The notes under the pieces: model-generated | Seen by the model: the letters and a program-made list of their open reading frames with translations, nothing else | Database searches by the model: none | Told to the model about the DNA's origin: nothing | NCBI GenBank assembly: GCA_029204225.1 | Contig: CM055098.1 | Span: forward strand, 20,216,685-20,280,684 | Reading direction: 5' to 3' | From: Diphasiastrum complanatum | Lineage: Eukaryota; Streptophyta; Lycopodiopsida; Lycopodiales; Lycopodiaceae | DNA length: 64,000 nt | Part shown: in pieces, positions 36,552 to 49,857 of the stretch | How the letters are laid out: the number at the start of each line of letters is the position of its first letter | Position numbering within the stretch: position 1 is the stretch's first letter | Made by a program: the position numbers and the translations under genes

Positions 36552-37348
36552 CTTGTGTGAATGCACCATTTGTTAGGTTGAAAGTTTTCAAGAAAGTAAT
36601 TGGCTAACAAAGTAATGTGTGAATTGACTATACATTAAAATTCAACGATTGGCCTTTGGGATGATATACAGGTGGACATGTACCAATAGGAATTAATTCA
36701 CTTAGGTTCAAAAGATATTTGAAGGCTGGTGTGTAGTACTCCATCAAAATCAATTAAGTTTTACACGCTTGGAAATGTCTATTTCATCAATTAGTTTTCT
36801 ACCCCTTACAAATCCACTATTTTTGTTGCAAATCTCAAATTTATCAAATTTTTGCTATGGTTACATTTTTTCTTGTTGAGAAGGATCTATTCTAGTGTTT
36901 ACTTTTTCTTCTTGTAAGTTCTCATTTGTAAACCACATTGAAATAGATCCCCTAACCTCATTGAGTAGCTCACTCCTTATTGAATTTGTTCTAGTGTTGC
37001 CTCACTTTCAATGAATAGAAAAAAAGTTCTTGACATATTGTATGTTGTACTTCTAGGATTTATTCTAATGTTGTATCGCTTTCAATGAAGTTTATTTATT
37101 AGAAAATGTGTAGGCTTTTTAGCTTTGCTACTAAGAAGCTATCGTGAGCATATGTGCAAAGATGATGTGTCCTTGATCATGAGAGATGAGTCGTAACAAT
37201 AAACTATTTTTTTGAATCATTTTGAATTAGAATCTTTTTTTTTATCATTTTTAAACATTTGAATTATACTTTCACTTTGAGATGAAGATTGTCTTGATCT
37301 TACATATCACCCTTTTTAAGATATTGCATCTTGTAATGGGTTTATGGT
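36552..37348. repeat. 0.8 kb direct repeat, copy 1
   Basis: Collinear and about 95% identical with 38222-39033: both start GTGTGAATGCACCATTTGTT and end GATATTGCATCTTGTAATGG. Differences are mostly small indels. No coding frame is shared. The pair may be LTRs of an unknown element or a tandem duplication split by an insertion. Confidence 0.8.
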
Positions 37349-37643
37349 TTTTTTTTTATCGAGTTACATCCTTTTATAGCAGGTCCAAACCCTATTTGGC
37401 CACTTGGCTTTCCCTCCAAAATGTAAACCCTACTATTTATGGGTCTAGATTCAATGTACCCAAAGTTCAAATTTGAATCTCTCTCAAACTCGCCTACCAA
37501 CTTTCACACACTTTCAAAAAGTGTTTATTGAATGTATTTCAAACTAATATAACTTCAAAATTTTTATCTCTAAGTCTAAAATGAGTTTTGGCCTCAATTG
37601 ACAATTTACCAAAATATGACTAAAGTTGTTGAAATCTCTCACA
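37349..37643 (-). repeat. Truncated LTR of the TGTGAAAATTG family, minus strand
   Basis: The minus strand starts TGTGAGAGATTTCAAC at 37643 and matches 49570-49857 closely (GAGTTACATCCTTTTATAG, GTGTTTATT, AACTAATATAACTT on the plus strand). It is cut at 37349 by the end of direct-repeat copy 1. It adjoins a copia gag frame, so it seems to have inserted into gag. Confidence 0.7.
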
Positions 37644-37659
37644 ATAAATGTGTCTTCGT

Positions 37660-37990
37660 TCACTTCGACCTGGGGAGATGATGTAACTATATTTGCTTGT
37701 TGATCAGGTTGCTTGGTTGTATTCTTCACTTTGAGAATTCGGCAATTCTGGATCTCATGGTTATTGCGTTTGCAATACCTACAAAACATCTTCTTCTTCG
37801 ACTTTGGATTTGATGATTGTCCTTGGGTTTGAGTCGGCTTCTGATTCGTTGCAGCCTTCTTGGAGCTTTTCTGCTTCTGTCGTTTTGAGCCTTTGTTGAC
37901 GTATAGAGCCTGAGATGAGTAAGTAGACAAAGTGTCTTGACTTCTTCGATTATCTTCTTGCAGCAATGCTTGAAAGGGAATGAATTACAA
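37660..37990 (-). pseudogene. Copia gag C-terminus with zinc knuckle, minus strand
   Basis: A minus-strand open frame of about 110 codons: a lysine-, serine- and glutamine-rich region, then the zinc knuckle CRYCKRNNHEIQNC (CX2CX4HX4C) near 37745-37790. It belongs to the same copia lineage as the gag at 23500 and 25860 (shared CRYCKRxxHEIxxC). It is interrupted by the LTR beginning at 37643. Confidence 0.8.
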
Positions 37991-38221
37991 ATGAACACTG
38001 GGTACATATAAATAGGCCTTCCAAGGGCCTAGACTCTTCCAAACCCTAAGTTCTAGAACCTACTAATTATAGGGCACCTCCAAAAGTCAAGATAGGGCCC
38101 CTTAACATAATTAGACTTTACTTGGACCCACGAGTTATTACTAGACCAAAATTGGGTCCAACTTAGCTAAAACTAACTTAACATGGTCTGAATAATAAAC
38201 CTAACCCATGGCTACACAAGT

Positions 38222-39033
38222 CTCGTGTGAATGCACCATTTGTTAGGTTGAAAGTTTTCAAGAAAGTAATTGGCTAACAAAGTAATGTGTGAATTGACTA
38301 TACATTAAAATTCAACGATTGGCCTTTGGGATGATATACAGGTGGACATGTACCAATAGGAATTAATTCACTTAGGTTCAAAAGATATTTGAAGGCTGGT
38401 GTGTAGTACTCCATCAAAATCAATTAAGTTTTACACACTTGGAAATGTCTATTTCATCAATTAGTTTTCTTTACAAATCCACTATTTTTGTTGCAAATCC
38501 CATATTTATCAAATTTTTGCTATGGTTACATTTTTTTCTTGTTGAGAAGGATCTTTCTAGTGTTTACTTTTTCTTCTTGTAAGTCCTCATTTGTATACCA
38601 CATTGAAATAGATCCCCTAACCTCATTGAGAGGAAAAAAAGGTCCCTAGTAGCTCACTCCTTATTGGATTTGTTCTAGTGTTGCCTCACTTTCAATGAAT
38701 ACAAAAAACTTCTTGACATATTGTATGTTGTACTTCTTGGATTTATTCTAATGTTTGTATCACTTTCAATGAAGTTTATTTATTAGAAAATGTGTAGGCT
38801 TTTTAGCTTTGCTACTAAGAAGCTATCCTGAGCATATGCGCAAAGATGATGTGTCCTTGATCATGAGTGATGAGTCTTAACAATAAACTATTTTTTTGAA
38901 TCATTTTGAATTAGAATCTTTTTGTTTTATCATTTTTATACATTTGAATTATACTTTCACTTTGAGATGAAGATTGTCTTGATCTTACATATCACCCTTT
39001 TGTTTAAGATATTGCATCTTGTAATGGGTTGTT
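38222..39033. repeat. 0.8 kb direct repeat, copy 2
   Basis: Second copy of 36552-37348, in the same orientation. It contains one extra stretch (GAGGAAAAAAAGGTCCCTAG near 38628). Sequence beyond 39033 is unrelated to that beyond 37348. Confidence 0.8.
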
Positions 39034-40009
39034 TTGAAAATTTTTGGAGCATTATACAGGTGGCCCTTGATGTTAAGGCTTGGAACTTAGAAGGTAGATT
39101 GCAATTTGATGTGCACACTCTATTTTAATGTTGAAACGCTTGCTTTTTCTTTTAACTCTCAAATGGCATGCATAATCAATGTTACTTTCAAAATCTAAAA
39201 GTGTACAAAGATCTTACCCTTTCCAAACACAATCCTATGTATGTTTTATAGGAAACTTCCATATTTTGATCTAGCATGATTTTAAAATTTACCTTTCAAC
39301 CACAAGAGTTGTTTGTTCGTATGATGTTCAATTAACGCTTGGCAAACAAAATTGACATTTTTAAAGGCAAATAGGCCTTTGACATTGATTTGGCAACAAT
39401 GATAGAAGTTAGAAAAATAATATGAAAGAGAAACCCATTTGCTAATGCCATTCATCACCTATCCCATTGCCTGCCCACACAAGTGTTAATCGGTCAACTT
39501 TAGTATATTCCTATGCATGATCAGCAGTACTTATCATTATTCTGTAGCACGGCCCCCCACAGCCCCAGGCACTGGTGAATCCAAGTTGCATGGCTCATCG
39601 TTGTTCTTCACTTCTTGTACGCCATTATTTGTGGGGTGTATCGGAGTAATCCTGTGTCCTCACCTCAGGGAGAGGAAAGTGACTGGTGAGCTTGTAGTTG
39701 CCCACCAAAGCTTGAGATCCCTATCATGTGTGATTGAGGAAGTATCAGGCTTTGGAAAAAATTAATGGCACTATAATGTGGAAATTCAATTACTGGTAAA
39801 TTCAGGCTTTAGCCAGGATTTGGGCACTATGCCTTCTAGTGAAATTTTATTCTTTGGCGGTTCTAGATGTCATTAGTTGATCAGAATGATTACGCTCATG
39901 AATAAAAGTACTCTTCTTCATAGTTCTATGGTACCTAACCATTATCAGCATCCGACTGCATGTGAATATATGTACGCTCATTCGTAGGCATATATAGTCA
40001 TCCAGTAAC
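39034..40009. other. No recognisable gene
   Basis: Spacer between the repeat-filled interval and duplicated block 2. An 82-codon frame at 39517-39765 has no recognisable motif and is not supported. Confidence 0.35.
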
Positions 40010-40441
40010 AAGTAACACCAAATTATGACTAGAACTAGTGGGTCTGTTTGAAGGTTAAAAATTTACAAGCTTAAATACCAATCTATAAACTAGTATAAAG
40101 TGCCGATCTCATCAATTGCCCTGGAATACTCGATCTATTTTTTAAGAGCACTGTTGAGTGACAAGCACCAAGCTTGAAGCAAGGCATTATTCATGCAGGG
40201 ATCTGATGTTTCCACAAGAGACTGTATGTTTCCTTAAATGTTGAGATTGGCGCATCAGCTTTCTTGGACTCCACCCGTCATATCTAGATTACTATCTTCA
40301 TGAAGCACTCCTAATTAGGAAGGACTTCAGAGCTTCGGTTGCCTCAAAAGACTTAATTTGCATGTATCTTTGTAGAAATTCAATCATAGTTATCCATTGT
40401 TCAATCTTTTCAAGTTCTACAGTTCTTCTCCCTGGCTTCCA

Positions 40442-40447
40442 CACGTG
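40442..40447. promoter_or_regulatory. G-box in bHLH copy 2 promoter
   Basis: A perfect CACGTG about 1.1 kb before the predicted start, inside a conserved phrase; the orthologous site at 1091 reads CACATG. G-boxes are standard bHLH/bZIP targets; function here is inferred. Confidence 0.45.
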
Positions 40448-41299
40448 ACAGCCACATTAGAGAGATTTTCGAAGGAACCAACTTATAGTGAGATGATTCG
40501 ACTGCATTGCAACCTCCCTAATAAAAGAGAAGTTTCTGTGATAGAGGAGATAATGCTTTTAGCTTCATAAATCCCACCGGACTTATCAATGCTATATATT
40601 ATAATATTTACAAAGATCAGGCTGGAGTTCACTGTGCTTGATGTAGCTTAGTCTAGTCCAAATCACTACATGTGCTATGATGTTTATTTCTGATGCCGTC
40701 AGATCATGGAAGTCATGATCTTGCGCAAAGCTTGAAACGGCATAACTACGTAGTAACTTAATAGTTAGACCAGGCTAGTGTGCTTCTTGTTGCTTAGATT
40801 CAATTCAATTCACTAGGCATGCACGAATCGGCTGTAATATTTCTATTCGGTTTGCCATAGGTCGTGAAAGTCTCGATCTTGAGTATAACCGGGGTTCAGG
40901 TCGCATAAGCTCTCTGTAGTTTTATAGATTGCTTTTATAGTTGTTACAACTTAGTTGCAAATTTACTATAGTTCAGTGCATAGGCAAATCAAGATTTTGC
41001 ATTCAGTGCACTTCACATACTGCTGTGTGGTTCACTCCGGGTTTCAAAAGGTGAAGAACTAAGTTGTATGTAACATGCAGAGAGTGACTAACCGTGATGT
41101 GAAGCTCCTTCTTGTATTCTCTTATGAAAGTATGCCTTCTCTATGAACACAGCAAGCCTAATAGAATCACACCAAGATCGGCGTTTTCTAACAAAATGTC
41201 TTCGTGGACATTCAGTAGGCATATCCTGTTCTAATAGAACATCTCATTGTTTTGATAAGGGGTTTTCAAGCCAAAAGAACGCTGTTGATTGCAGTAATA

Positions 41300-41385
41300 A
41301 TGGATAACAAGAAATCTGGAGAAGAACGATTGAAGCTTCCGATGCTCTTGGCTGCAATGAACCCGTTCAACTTTCCTCAGGGAAA
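41300..41385 (+). other. Ancestral start and N-terminus of bHLH copy 2 (frame-disrupted or short exon 1)
   Basis: ATG 41300 (MDNKKSGEER) is the counterpart of the copy 1 start ([10 protein letters not shown]). Indels shift the frame and it ends at TGA 41387 after 29 codons. A donor-like AAA|GTGAGT lies at 41386 and an acceptor-like CATCCAG ends at 41492. Removing 41386-41492 would join codon phases exactly into the long downstream frame. Either a small intron has arisen or the original N-terminus is lost. Confidence 0.4.
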
Positions 41386-41532
41386 GTGAGTTGAGAGCTC
41401 AAATTTTGCGCAAAAGGATCTTGGCAATTCTCTGGGAATCGGACCAGGACCTACTCAGAATCCTTCACTGCTACTTTCTGGAATACATCCAGAAGACCAG
41501 CTGTTACACAAAGTAGCAACGAGACCGTTTGT

Positions 41533-42348
41533 ATGCCTAGTTTCAATAGTGTCACCAGCAAAGAAGAGACGCTTGAGGGTCGCAATTTCAACCTTCGGAT
41601 GCAGCAGCAGACCCGCTTCTCCACATCTTACAAGGCGGGCGAGCAATTTTTGGATTATCTAACAATATACAATCCTCAAGATTCCCTGATGTATACTTCA
41701 AGCTGCGATATCAACGTTCTTCCTGCGAATGGTGAGGATGATTTGGAAGGATTGGTCAGCCCGACTAACGGCCTGATTGGTTCTTCAAGTGGTTCTAATG
41801 AAGACAGTATAGGGTGCATAAGTAACGAATTGCCTAACCACTCTGTAGGGTCTTCGTGTGCAGAAGTCTCTAGCTTACTCTTTCCAACTTCGCAAAAGAA
41901 CTCAGATGGGATGGGCGGTAGCGTCGATCAAATCTTCTATAGCATGTCAGCTTCGGGGCTAGCCAGTAGACCGAAGAGGAGCAACGTAAAGATATCCAAG
42001 GATCAAAAGAGAGTTGCAACTCGACGGAGGAGGCAAAGGATCAGGCAGCAGATCCGTATATTACAGAGGCTTGTACCTGGAGGGACCAAGATGGACACTG
42101 CATCGCTTTTGGATGAGGCTGTCCACTACGTGAAATTCATGAAATTGCAGGTTCAAACTCTAAAATATTTGTGCCACATAGCTGAGATTCCACCAGTCCC
42201 TAGCTTTGTGGAATCTAAATTGCCGAGCTTGTATTCACCCGACAATCTAGACCAGCTGCAGATGTCCAGTCGCGCAACCACAGCACTATATGATGCTATG
42301 CACCTTCATGCAGCATCCTCCTACCAGGCATCCACGAGTAAAGGCTGA
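41533..42348 (+). CDS. HECATE-like bHLH transcription factor (copy 2)
   Basis: A 271-residue frame from ATG 41533, the first ATG in this frame after an upstream TGA at 41392. The bHLH domain spans about residues 160-211 ([19 protein letters not shown], then [13 protein letters not shown]). The N-terminal half matches copy 1 in blocks such as YKAG, FLDY, INVLP and DDLEGL, and the C-terminus in LQMSSRA. The basic region reads [12 protein letters not shown]: glutamine replaces the glutamate that normally contacts the E-box, a different substitution from copy 1. About 150 bp of coding sequence before residue 36 has no counterpart in copy 1. A candidate poly(A) signal AATAAA lies at 42500-42505. 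The true start may lie upstream if the short exon at 41300 is used. Confidence 0.85.
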   Translation: MPSFNSVTSKEETLEGRNFNLRMQQQTRFSTSYKAGEQFLDYLTIYNPQDSLMYTSSCDINVLPANGEDDLEGLVSPTNGLIGSSSGSNEDSIGCISNELPNHSVGSSCAEVSSLLFPTSQKNSDGMGGSVDQIFYSMSASGLASRPKRSNVKISKDQKRVATRRRRQRIRQQIRILQRLVPGGTKMDTASLLDEAVHYVKFMKLQVQTLKYLCHIAEIPPVPSFVESKLPSLYSPDNLDQLQMSSRATTALYDAMHLHAASSYQASTSKG

Positions 42349-43125
42349 TCAATCGTCCATTTTAAATGTAGCAGCTGGAATTAGCTCTGTAACATACTAA
42401 CGGTCTCATGTCCAGCTTTACCAGATGCAGTTCCTTCAACTTCATTGACTCATACCAATATGTACCAGTACATTCACGTTCAGCATCGCTCCGTGATGGA
42501 ATAAATAAGTGCATAGTGTCTGCTATTCTCCCATCTGTACAACATATCTGGTCACTGATTCTTTCATTAAAAAGTAGAAGGAGAATCCTCTTAGTTATAA
42601 CACTGGATTCTGTTGTATATATTGTGTAATTTGGTATATATATAACCATAATACTTTTGAAAAGTAAAGTTGAAGAAGAAATTTGTTCTTCTGCATTGAT
42701 AGCAGTATGTCTTCAACCTGATTTTACTTATGATATTGCAGTGGTCACAGGCTTGCAAACATTTATATGTTGCCAGGGCATATTGGAGTGTAAAACTTGC
42801 TGTCATGTTATGGTTGAACTTTGCATATTGTTACTTTGAGATCGTGGTCTACCTATAAACTGTAGCAATTGATGCATAGAAATCTTCACAGCTTCAGAGT
42901 GTAAGATGACTTTTTGAACCAGATTCATATCAGTTGAATCTGTCTAGGGCTGCTGGTCCAGAAAAAATTTCATAACAATTTGCTAAGATATTTTTCCATA
43001 ATCAAGTTGCTCACAAGTTTCATTTTATTTGATTTGTACCAGGTTCAATTGCATAAGTCCACTAAGTCCACTATATCTAACTAGTGCCATGCTTTGACCT
43101 TTTGACTGATCACAGTTTATCGGCG

Positions 43126-44879
43126 ATGCTGATGATATTTTGTATTATCTTGATTTGAGATCCAACTCCTAATTCAGTCCTTGTGTAAGGATTCCCATTA
43201 GGCCAATCTTCTTCCATCCGTAGAACTGATCTAGATTCAACCCAATGCACTTAGAGCTATCAACACAACAATCCAACATGACATTAACTTTCTAGTTATA
43301 GTACTGATGTCCCATACCTTCTATACCCACCCTCAACTCTCACAATGTTACGTCATGTAACATCCTGTGGCTACACACATACGCTCTACCATCCATCACT
43401 CCCTTAGTAGATATGATACTATATGAATAGCACAAGGAGGTCAAGCATTGTCCATGATAGACTCGTGACATGCGATACGTATGCATGTTGACATGTTGCA
43501 CTAAAACTATCAATAACTCCCAACCAATGCTACACCTCTATGCCAAGGTTGTTATCTCACATATGCCATTGTGTACCAAACTGGGTACATAACATTCCCT
43601 CTTTGTTAAGAACTTCGTTTTATATGAAGCAATTCAAGGTAATTCACGCTCATAACATCTTCTTTGTCCCAAGTCTCTTCATCATATGATTTAGCTTTCT
43701 AATGGATCACATATTTGAAGAAAAGTATGGTATTTAAGCTTGTGTCATTGTATGTCTACAAATATCTCTGGTTTCTAAGGTACAAAAGACATCAAGAACA
43801 AACTTTTCCTAATTTCTACTTATTAATTCTTTTAAATGACTAACATGGATTACAAGATGTACTTTTACCCCTTTAAGAAGATCCACCTAATATGTGACCT
43901 AACTAAATTTCTATACAACCTTGTATGCCCCACTATATCTTGTAATCTATACAAAATAAAATTCTTTCTTTTCAAAGAACTCTACTACCAATGTGACCCA
44001 TCCGAAGATGCTTCTGAAGTTGCCAAGAAACTTCATCTTCTTCTTTCTAGCCCATCCGATACAAAAAAGGGATATAGGTGCACCCTTTCCTATTCAACAT
44101 GGCTCGTCGATCAGAGGTCCACAACCCTAGAGGGAAAATGACCCTTAGGCAATTACTTTGAGAAGATATCACAAATTTTTTGTCAAATCCTCCTAAAGAT
44201 TCTACCATCGAGTGAATTTTCAGCCAAGGTATTTTTAGAAGACATACCTTATAGAAAGAGTGGCTTTTTATGGGCCCCAATGCATGCCCTTAGGGCAAGG
44301 CAGTGGCACCTGTGAACGACCTGCACTAGTACATGCATTTCTACCCTTGACAAAAGTTTCTCTTATGCAGATTGTGTGGAATGAAGTGGTAAATAGAGAA
44401 GACCTTTTCATAAATTGAGCAGAGTAGAGGAATTAAGCATCACATTGCATGTTTTTCTAACCTGTGATGCAATTATGACATATAATCAAAAGCAAGGTTG
44501 CAATTTATACAATAAATTATTTTTAATTTCATAATGTGCAATCAAATGATGTCCCAGTTCTACATAAATCATGATTAGAGTCTTCTATAAAGCATTCATC
44601 TACTAGAAGAGTCATGGATAATTTATACATGAAATCTACCAATAGTTGTACAATAATAAATGAAACTAGTTTTTGCCTTTGCATGCTGGATCCATAGATG
44701 ATCATTACATGAATTTTTGGTATAACTCCAAGAATTTATCAAGTCTAATTGAATAGCTAACAACATTGTTGCTTTAGTACCATGCAACTACCAAGTAGAA
44801 TTGTTAGAAAATTGTGATAGTCTCCAAATAAGCCAAATTAATATGAGCCTTTTGTGGCCTTTGTCATGTGTCAAACCTC
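43126..44879. other. No recognisable gene
   Basis: Frames here (for example 43836-44141) carry no motif. The last part, from about 44500, may be the decayed 3' half of the minus-strand copia fragment that follows. Confidence 0.35.
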
Positions 44880-45300
44880 TCAAATCAAGCTATTCTAGAC
44901 CAAGAAGGGCCTATTCAAAAAATATTTGCCACAATTATGTTGGAAAAGCAAAAGAATACAACATCATCTACATATAATACAAGGATAATTACAAATCCAT
45001 CTTGAAACTTAAGAACTAAAGATGGTCATAACTACTCAAGATGAATCAAAGTAATAACAACAAAGTATTAGTTTGCACAACAATTGCCTCAGCCCAGAAG
45101 GACTTTGGAAGAGAGGCATCCAACCTCAATACCTTTGGATAATCACATAGAATCTAGTTCTTCCTATCAACAACTCAATTATGCTAAGGTGTGTAAGGAC
45201 ATGAAATTTCTTTTTTGATGTCACTTTGGTCTTAACAATCCTTGAAGTTATTTAAGATGTACTCTTTGTGAAAAATCGTAAGCTTATACTTGCCTAGTTT
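44880..45300 (-). pseudogene. Copia integrase and RT fragments, minus strand
   Basis: Minus-strand text includes SLPKSFWAEAIVVQTNTLL (integrase C-terminal side, about 45060-45120) and, further on, DGFVIILVLYVDDVVFF, containing the RT catalytic YVDD at 44963-44974. The two lie far closer together than in an intact element, so most of the intervening sequence is deleted. Frameshifts are frequent. Confidence 0.7.
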
Positions 45301-45361
45301 TGGGTATATAGGCATTTTAGAGGCCAAACTTGTAAATATACTTCACATGAGTTTCTCATAG

Positions 45362-45750
45362 GTGTCTAGCAAGACCAAGAATAAAGGTAAGTGCTTCTAT
45401 TGCAGCAAAAAAGACCATTGGATGAGTGAATGCCAAAAATTCTTGATGAAGTCGGGCAAGGGGAAACCAAAGCAAGCAAGTAACCTTGTCAACGAAGGTG
45501 AAGTCAAAGAGTCTAGCATCTTCATATCAACATTATCATTGAACCAGGAAGATCAAGCTTGGTACATTAATGACTCGGGAATCACCAGACATATGACAAG
45601 GAATTAAGATTGGTTCAATAGTTTGAAAGAGTTGCATAATGGAATGTATGTTTCATAGGCAAGTGGTGATGTGTGCAAGATCAAGGGGATAGGCACTGTT
45701 TCCATCCAACTACCTGATGACAAAAGCAAAATGACCAAAGAGGTAGTTTA
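45362..45750 (+). pseudogene. Copia zinc knuckle and protease, plus strand
   Basis: Zinc knuckle CFYCSKKDHWMSEC (CX2CX4HX4C), then protease WYINDSGITRHMTRN with the DSG triad intact. A stop follows (TAA near 45605). The frame matches 52790-53170 of the fuller element closely (KFL, GKGKPKQA, SSIFIS, CKIKGIGTVSIQLP), so both are one family. It is cut at EVVYV by the LTR starting at 45751. Confidence 0.88.
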
Positions 45751-46510
<760 letters not shown>

Positions 46511-48015
46511 CTCCCTCTTCAACTAGTTTTAACATAAAACTTTGATCCATCTTAATAATGATCTCCTTTCTAAAAATAGACCTCCTTTACATGATATATA
46601 GTAACTTTCATAATTGATATAGAGAATAGTGTCTACATTGGATGCTTAACTATTTCTTACATCAATTTTACATGTCAAGATGTAACTAGAATATGAAGAA
46701 CCAAATAGAATGTAAATGAAATGCCAAGTTTTGTCCTTTCTTGATATGTATCCCGAGCCATAAAACTCCATGAATGAGCCTCCATCTCCATCTTGCCACA
46801 AGATATCATCATCACTTAATGACTTGACCATGAATGAGTGATATAATGAGCCTCCTTTAGCTTCATTTCCATCAACAAAACTAGCCAAGAATGCTAGTAC
46901 AACTCCAACATCAGAATGATGCAAAACAATGTAGCTAGTTTCACCATATCTTGACAATTTGCACACATTGACATGAAATTGCTCAAACATGAGATAGAAC
47001 AAGTAAAGTAAACTTGAACAACACTTCCTTGCTACTCGTTTGACCTTAATTGAGTCCACTTGACTTCTCTTTGATGCTCTTGACTAGCTCCAAATTGTCA
47101 CCTTTCATTTTGTGTTGTTGAAGCTCTTTGAGATCAACCTCTCGATCTTCCACTTCACCATCAAAGTAATTGACTAAGACAAACCTCTTTTCCAGATCCA
47201 TTGGTTGCCTCCAATCCTTGAAAACCATCATCCACTTGCATAGCACCATCTAGACAAGAAGATGAACCAAAACATGTGAGTAAAGCAAAGTTTGTACCTT
47301 CAACTTGCTTACCCTTCTCATAATATGTAAGCCTAGATGGTTTTTTTCTTTCTCTTGATGATCTTCTTAGAAATTGACTTAGAGACACATCTCCACCATC
47401 ACCATATGAAGAACCATCTTTATCACCATAAATTTTTTTAAATTGATCAACATCAACAACATCAAGCTTAATCACATTCTCCTCTTCAAAGACAACATCC
47501 TTAGAAATGTGAAGTTTTTTTTACTTAGGAATGTAAACCCTATAAGCTTTCCTTACTTCACTATAGCCAACAAAGATTCCCTTCAAGAATCCAAAAGATT
47601 AGTTGACATAGCAAGTATTACTAGAGATCTTCAAATGCTCCATCCTTGGCTTCTTACCAAAAAGAACCTCAAATGAACTCTTACCATCCAAGTCTTCATT
47701 TGAGTACCTATTGCAAACAAAGGTAGCACACATCAAAGGTTCACCCCAAAATGACTTAGGAAGATTTTCATTCACCCTCATGGATTTAGCTCTTTCACAT
47801 TTATGTGTGAGCATGATACACTTAAGAGATAATAGTGCTAGTATTGGTTTTTCATGAAAATCAATATTGATATTTATGCGTGAGCATGGTAATAGTGCTA
47901 GTATTGGTTTTTCATGAAAATCTTGCACACAAGTAGCAACATTGAGGGGAATTTCATTAGTAAAAAGTGGCAATTTTAGTAGCAAATATCGGTAGCCTTG
48001 CAAACCAAAAAACAA
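46511..48015 (-). pseudogene. Copia pol with RT/RNase H replaced by an unidentified frame, minus strand
   Basis: Reading down the minus strand: an integrase remnant (NLPKSFWGEPLMCATFVCNR near 47750; LFGKKPRMEHLKIS near 47640; GIFVGYSEVRKAYRVYIP near 47560), then an integrase-RT linker (RRSSRERKKPSRLTYYEKG near 47350). No RT or RNase H follows. Instead there are unfamiliar frames, including one of about 137 codons at 46646-47059 (FEQFHVNVCKLSRYGETSY, ILWQDGDGGSFMEF). These end shortly before the polypurine tract and LTR. The same unfamiliar text recurs at 50000-50520 beside another LTR of the family. It may be a captured host sequence in a non-autonomous family. Confidence 0.65.
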
Positions 48016-48399
48016 GTAAAATAAGTACTACTATCAATGTTGCTATAATTCGAGATAGGAATGAGGATCAAACATAACATCCATAAGACACTAAGATTTT
48101 CCTAACCTTACTTATAATCAATTGTATAAAAAAAACTATATATTGAACAATAGCTCAAATGCTCTAAATATAATGGATTGGTGAAGCCAAAATCTGCCTC
48201 CATGAAAGATATGGCAATAGAATCATCTAGCAGATTCTAAAATATGACAATCTTGCCTTAGTAAGAACATTGGGGTTTATAAAAGGGAGGTGGTACTATT
48301 TGTAGGGGTTTTTCTTTGGGAAAACATAAATATTTTATGGTGATAACCCCATACTCGAAACTAGCTTTGATTTTATAATAGCTTCGATGATGTGAAGAT
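48016..48399. other. No recognisable gene
   Basis: AT-rich spacer between the copia integrase remnant and the minus-strand LTR ending at 49053. Confidence 0.3.
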
Positions 48400-49053
48400 C
48401 AATCAATAGCTTACTCTAACTCTATGTCCGAATCTAATCGATGTGATAACATCTACTAAGTCTTTTTTATTGATTACAATGATCATTTGATTCCAAATAC
48501 TTGCTTGATAAATTGAAAAATCTAATACTTCATGTCTTAATTTGTACATTTTAATTAGACAAATGTATAAGGACGTTGAGCTATGCCGTCTTGGTGATGA
48601 TCATGGTTATCACAATTCCAAATGAGTAGCAGTCATGGTAGTCGCTATTTGGATAGGTGGTGATCATAGCTACTGTCATTGTCAAAATAGTTGCACAATG
48701 CAAAGAGCTAATATAGGTGACTCGCTTTATTTAGAGTGGTACCACGTCAGCTTGGGGTCGACAGTTTGTCGATTCGGGTCGAAGTTGATTAGGCTGGAGT
48801 TGAGCCTGTGAAAAAGGTTCGAATATTCGATTCGATAGTTGTTCGAATCCAACATTTGAGCATTTGTCGATAGTCAATGGTCAAAACCTCTTCAATGGTT
48901 TGACTTATCTCGATAGTTTGATTGTCGCATAGGAACTTGTGTTTGATTCTAGTGTAATTATGCAGATTGTGCAACAATGCAAGTAAATATGCAACAACAT
49001 GAGTGAATCTAGATTAACTATGGAATTTAGGGAGAGGAGGAATAAATCCAACA
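48400..49053 (-). repeat. Copia LTR, minus strand, same family as the 11989 LTR
   Basis: The minus strand starts TGTTGGATTTATTCCTCC at 49053. It shares with the LTR at 34379 the start and the phrases GTCATTGTC(C/A)AA(G/A)(T/A)TAGTTGCACAAT and TTGATTACAATGA on the plus strand. The lower end is approximate. Confidence 0.6.
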
Positions 49054-49144
49054 AGGTAGCTTCTCCACAAAAGGTTAAAGTAAGATTAGTTTCAAAGGTA
49101 AAACAATCATCAGATCCAGCTCCAATGAAGCTTTTGAGAGTTAG

Positions 49145-49466
49145 TGTGAAGAATTTCAGATCAATTAAGATCCAATTCCATAAAATGTTCTTGGGTTAGA
49201 AATAGATCAAATCTACCAATCTTGCCAATGTGGAAAAATCAAATCTGCTTGTTGAAAGAGATGTAAACTCACTAAGAACCTGATCAAACATCAAACATAA
49301 GATATGATGAAGTTTCTGTCTGTACGAAAATAGTAAGCTAATGTATTTCACACGTGTGGATCCAAAAATAACATAAAATAAGCATTCTACACACAAAATT
49401 GCAAGATATCACCAATATAGTGCACCAATGGATAGTAGAACCCCAAGAGAACCATGTATAAGCATG

Positions 49467-49560
<94 letters not shown>

Positions 49561-49857
49561 GTCTTCTCTTCCCACGAGTTACATCCTTTTATAGTAGGTC
49601 CAAACCTAGCTTTGAACTTTGGTTTCCCTCCATAATGAAATACCTAGCATCAATAAGGACTAGATTCTAATTCAAACTTGAATCTCTAAAACTCGTGTTC
49701 TATAGTTTCCCACACTTTTCAAAAGTGTTTATTCAAATGTTTTTTTAGACTAATATAACTTTGAAAAGTCAAACTCTAAGTCTAATATAAAAATTGGCCT
49801 CAATTGCCAAATATACAAATATGACCAAAATAGTAAAATTATTTGAAATTTTTCACA
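49145..49857 (-). repeat. LTR of the TGTGAAAATTG family with (GA)n, minus strand
   Basis: The minus strand starts TGTGAAAAATTTCAAA at 49857 after a polypurine tract GAAGAGGGAG (49867-49858), and ends TGAAATTCTTCACA at 49145. Plus-strand TGTGAAGAATTTCAGATCA matches the corresponding end at 45751 (TGTGAAGAAAATCAGATCA). It contains an 88-bp (GA)n tract. Confidence 0.8.
49470..49557. repeat. (GA)n microsatellite, 44 units
   Basis: Dinucleotide tract at the homologous position to 46077-46188, after AAGCATGAAT. Confidence 0.97.

Larger units (their letters stand above)
40010..43125 (+). repeat. Duplicated block, copy 2 (bHLH gene with flanks)
   Basis: Counterpart of 680-3880 in the same orientation. 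Collinearity covers the promoter, leader, gene and 3' flank, and extends past the coding end for about 770 bp (GATGCATAGAAATCTTCACAG region near 42870). That the flanks were copied shows a DNA-level segmental or tandem duplication rather than retroposition. Confidence 0.85.

Noticed and set aside
39517-39765. 82-codon frame as a small gene
   Set aside because: No recognisable motif and no counterpart near the first bHLH block.
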